A stretch of DNA of 13,873 bases. Source: an uncultured Oscillospiraceae bacterium (lineage in GTDB: Bacteria; Bacillota; Clostridia; Oscillospirales; Acutalibacteraceae). This document shows positions 12,698 through 13,873 of the stretch, one piece after another. The position numbers were made by a program, and so were the translations under genes. The stretch covers positions 1 through 13,873 of the forward strand of contig URYV01000028.1 in NCBI GenBank assembly GCA_900552285.1, written 5' to 3'. The first letter of the stretch is position 1. Each line of letters starts with the position of its first letter. The notes beneath the pieces are model-generated. The model was not told where the DNA came from. It searched no databases and saw nothing but the letters and a program-made list of their open reading frames with translations.

Positions 12698-13873
12698 ATG
12701 GATAATGCTATTTTTAGATTTCCTAAACCCATTAATGAGCCGGTAAAAGCGTATGCTCCCGGATCAAGTGAAAAAGCATCCTTAAAGAAAGCGTTGGCGC
12801 AGATAAGTTCCGAGGAATGGGATATACCTCTGGTAATTGGCGGAAAAGAGATCCGTACGGGTAATACCGGTAAGGTCGTTATGCCTCATGATCATCATCA
12901 TGTATTGGCTACTTATCATAAGGCGGGCGAGAAAGAAGTACAAATGGCTATCGACGCCGCCATGAAAGCGCATAAGGAATGGTCAGAACTTCCATGGGTG
13001 GAACGTGCGTCTATTATGCTTCGTGTAGCTGAGTTGTTGGCTACGAAATATCGTTATATCCTGAACGCTTCGGTTATGTTGGGACAGAGCAAGAATCCGT
13101 TCCAAGCGGAGATCGACGCTCCCTGCGAATTGATCGATTTCTTGCGTTTCAGTACCTTCTACGCTAGTCAAGTATATGCCGATCAACCCTATTCCGAGAC
13201 GGGTATATTGAATCGTATGGAATACCGAGCCTTGGAAGGTTTCGTGTTCTCGCTCACGCCGTTTAATTTTACGTCGATCGCTTCCAACCTGAATATGGCT
13301 CCGGCTATGATGGGTAACGTGGCGGTATGGAAACCGTCTACTACGGCGATCCATTCGAACTATTTCTTGATGAAGGTTTTCCAAGAGGCCGGCTTGCCCG
13401 ATGGCGTAGTGAATTTCATCCCGGGACAGGGTAGCGTGATCGGTAAGGTGATTACGGGTAGCCGTGATTTGGCGGGATTCCATTTTACGGGCTCTACCTC
13501 TACGTTCAATACCTTGTGGCGTCAGATCGGAGAGAACTTGGGGCATTATAAATCTTATCCGAAGATCGTAGGCGAGACAGGTGGCAAGAACTTTATCTTC
13601 GCTCATCCTTCCGCTCCGGCGTTGGATGTGGCTACCGCTATCGTACGCGGCGCGTTCGAGTATCAGGGGCAGAAGTGCTCGGCGGGTTCCCGGGCCTATA
13701 TCCCGGCTTCTCTCTGGAAAGAGGTGAAAGATTACGTGGGCGATATGCTGAAAGAGATCAAGATGGGTGACGTGCAGGATTTCACGAACTTTGTCAATGC
13801 CGTGATCGATGTGCATCTGCGATTGCTTTGCTTCTTGCGGCTTTGTTTTCATCCGTATCTTTTGGCATCTTAA
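12698..13873 (+). CDS. L-glutamate gamma-semialdehyde (1-pyrroline-5-carboxylate) dehydrogenase, C-terminus replaced
   Basis: An NAD-dependent aldehyde dehydrogenase that oxidises glutamate semialdehyde to glutamate, the second step of proline catabolism. Family stretches are clear: WDIPLVIGGKEIRTG (41-55), VMPHDHHHVLATYH (61-74), SLTPFNFTSIASNLNMAPA (185-203), WKPS (211-214), FTGST (263-267), the catalytic Glu E293 in VGETGGKNF and the catalytic Cys C327 in QGQKCSAGSR. The family is about 540 aa; here the match stops at residue 371 (FVNAVID, near 13810) and the last 20 residues are unrelated. Start ATG 12698 gives the standard N-terminus MDNAIFRFPKPINEPVKAY. Codon use and lack of a ribosome binding site differ from the central region and point to Bacteroidales, probably close to Parabacteroides. 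The truncation should be treated as a contig artefact. Confidence 0.93.
   Translation: MDNAIFRFPKPINEPVKAYAPGSSEKASLKKALAQISSEEWDIPLVIGGKEIRTGNTGKVVMPHDHHHVLATYHKAGEKEVQMAIDAAMKAHKEWSELPWVERASIMLRVAELLATKYRYILNASVMLGQSKNPFQAEIDAPCELIDFLRFSTFYASQVYADQPYSETGILNRMEYRALEGFVFSLTPFNFTSIASNLNMAPAMMGNVAVWKPSTTAIHSNYFLMKVFQEAGLPDGVVNFIPGQGSVIGKVITGSRDLAGFHFTGSTSTFNTLWRQIGENLGHYKSYPKIVGETGGKNFIFAHPSAPALDVATAIVRGAFEYQGQKCSAGSRAYIPASLWKEVKDYVGDMLKEIKMGDVQDFTNFVNAVIDVHLRLLCFLRLCFHPYLLAS
13811..13873. other. Foreign tail at the contig end
   Basis: These 63 bases do not continue the dehydrogenase. Read on the complement they contain an ATG-started frame, MPKDTDENKAARSKAIADA, charged and helical, with the look of a protein N-terminus (RecA-like starts have this flavour, but that is a guess). 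It therefore probably comes from a third source joined near GATCGATG. Confidence 0.4.

Noticed and set aside
12983..13852. 289-codon open frame on the - strand opposite the P5C dehydrogenase
   Set aside because: Antisense of a clear aldehyde dehydrogenase; rich in His/Arg with no domain, and it crosses the chimeric join.
1..13873. CRISPR array, tRNA or rRNA genes, insertion sequence ends
   Set aside because: No regularly spaced repeats, no cloverleaf with a GTTCGA-type arm and no transposase frame were seen in any gap between genes.

Overview
The window reads as a metagenomic contig from a gut-type community rather than one continuous genome. The central part, about 240-12330, looks like a single Clostridia genome, probably of the Ruminococcaceae/Oscillospiraceae type. 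It has strong AGGAGG-type ribosome binding sites, sigma-A type TTGACA promoters, a T-box leader, GTG and TTG starts, and Firmicutes gene content. Both ends carry DNA of a different character. The first ~235 bases look like part of a large DNA adenine methyltransferase. The last ~1.5 kb (a ferredoxin start and 1-pyrroline-5-carboxylate dehydrogenase) has Bacteroidales codon use, no Shine-Dalgarno sites and a TAnnTTTG-type promoter. Both of these joins fall inside short stretches the two partners would share (the NPPY motif; a KEAAE stretch), which points to assembly or cloning chimeras, not real gene fusions. A third join probably lies near 13811.

Layout, left to right. 1-627: a methyltransferase fragment fused in frame to the C-terminal part of a TrmN6-type tRNA methyltransferase. 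627-3627 (+): a tight operon with rsmI, a 101-aa unknown, a pyridoxal/pyridoxamine kinase, a 235-aa DUF6873-type protein and an 83-aa unknown. 3628-4098: AT-rich spacer with a perfect 30-bp palindrome. 4099-5091 (+): a Xer-type tyrosine recombinase, ending in a terminator shared with a convergent 90-aa conserved small protein (5138-5410, -). 5437-5919: two divergent promoters, a tRNA-Trp T-box leader and a Trp-rich leader peptide. 5920-8654 (+): a three-gene ABC importer of the trpXYZ type. 8700-9893 (-): rmuC. 10040-11164 (-): dnaJ. 11186-12481 (-): dnaK C-terminal part fused to a ferredoxin N-terminus. 12698-13873 (+): P5C dehydrogenase, cut by a chimeric tail.

The most interesting system is the control region of the predicted tryptophan importer. 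The transcript first meets a T-box whose specifier triplet is UGG, so uncharged tRNA-Trp should prevent termination. Immediately after the T-box terminator comes a 12-codon reading frame, MKMLSKRWWSLF, with its own Shine-Dalgarno site and two adjacent Trp codons. The end of this frame is the left arm of a perfect 10-bp inverted repeat whose right arm holds the Shine-Dalgarno site of the lipoprotein gene. A ribosome stalled at the Trp codons would cover the left arm and free that site. This would be a second, translational tryptophan check stacked on the T-box, similar in logic to the control known for the Bacillus subtilis anti-TRAP gene (rtpA), but here placed on a transporter.

The remaining genes are housekeeping: rRNA and tRNA modification, vitamin B6 salvage, recombination and chaperones.
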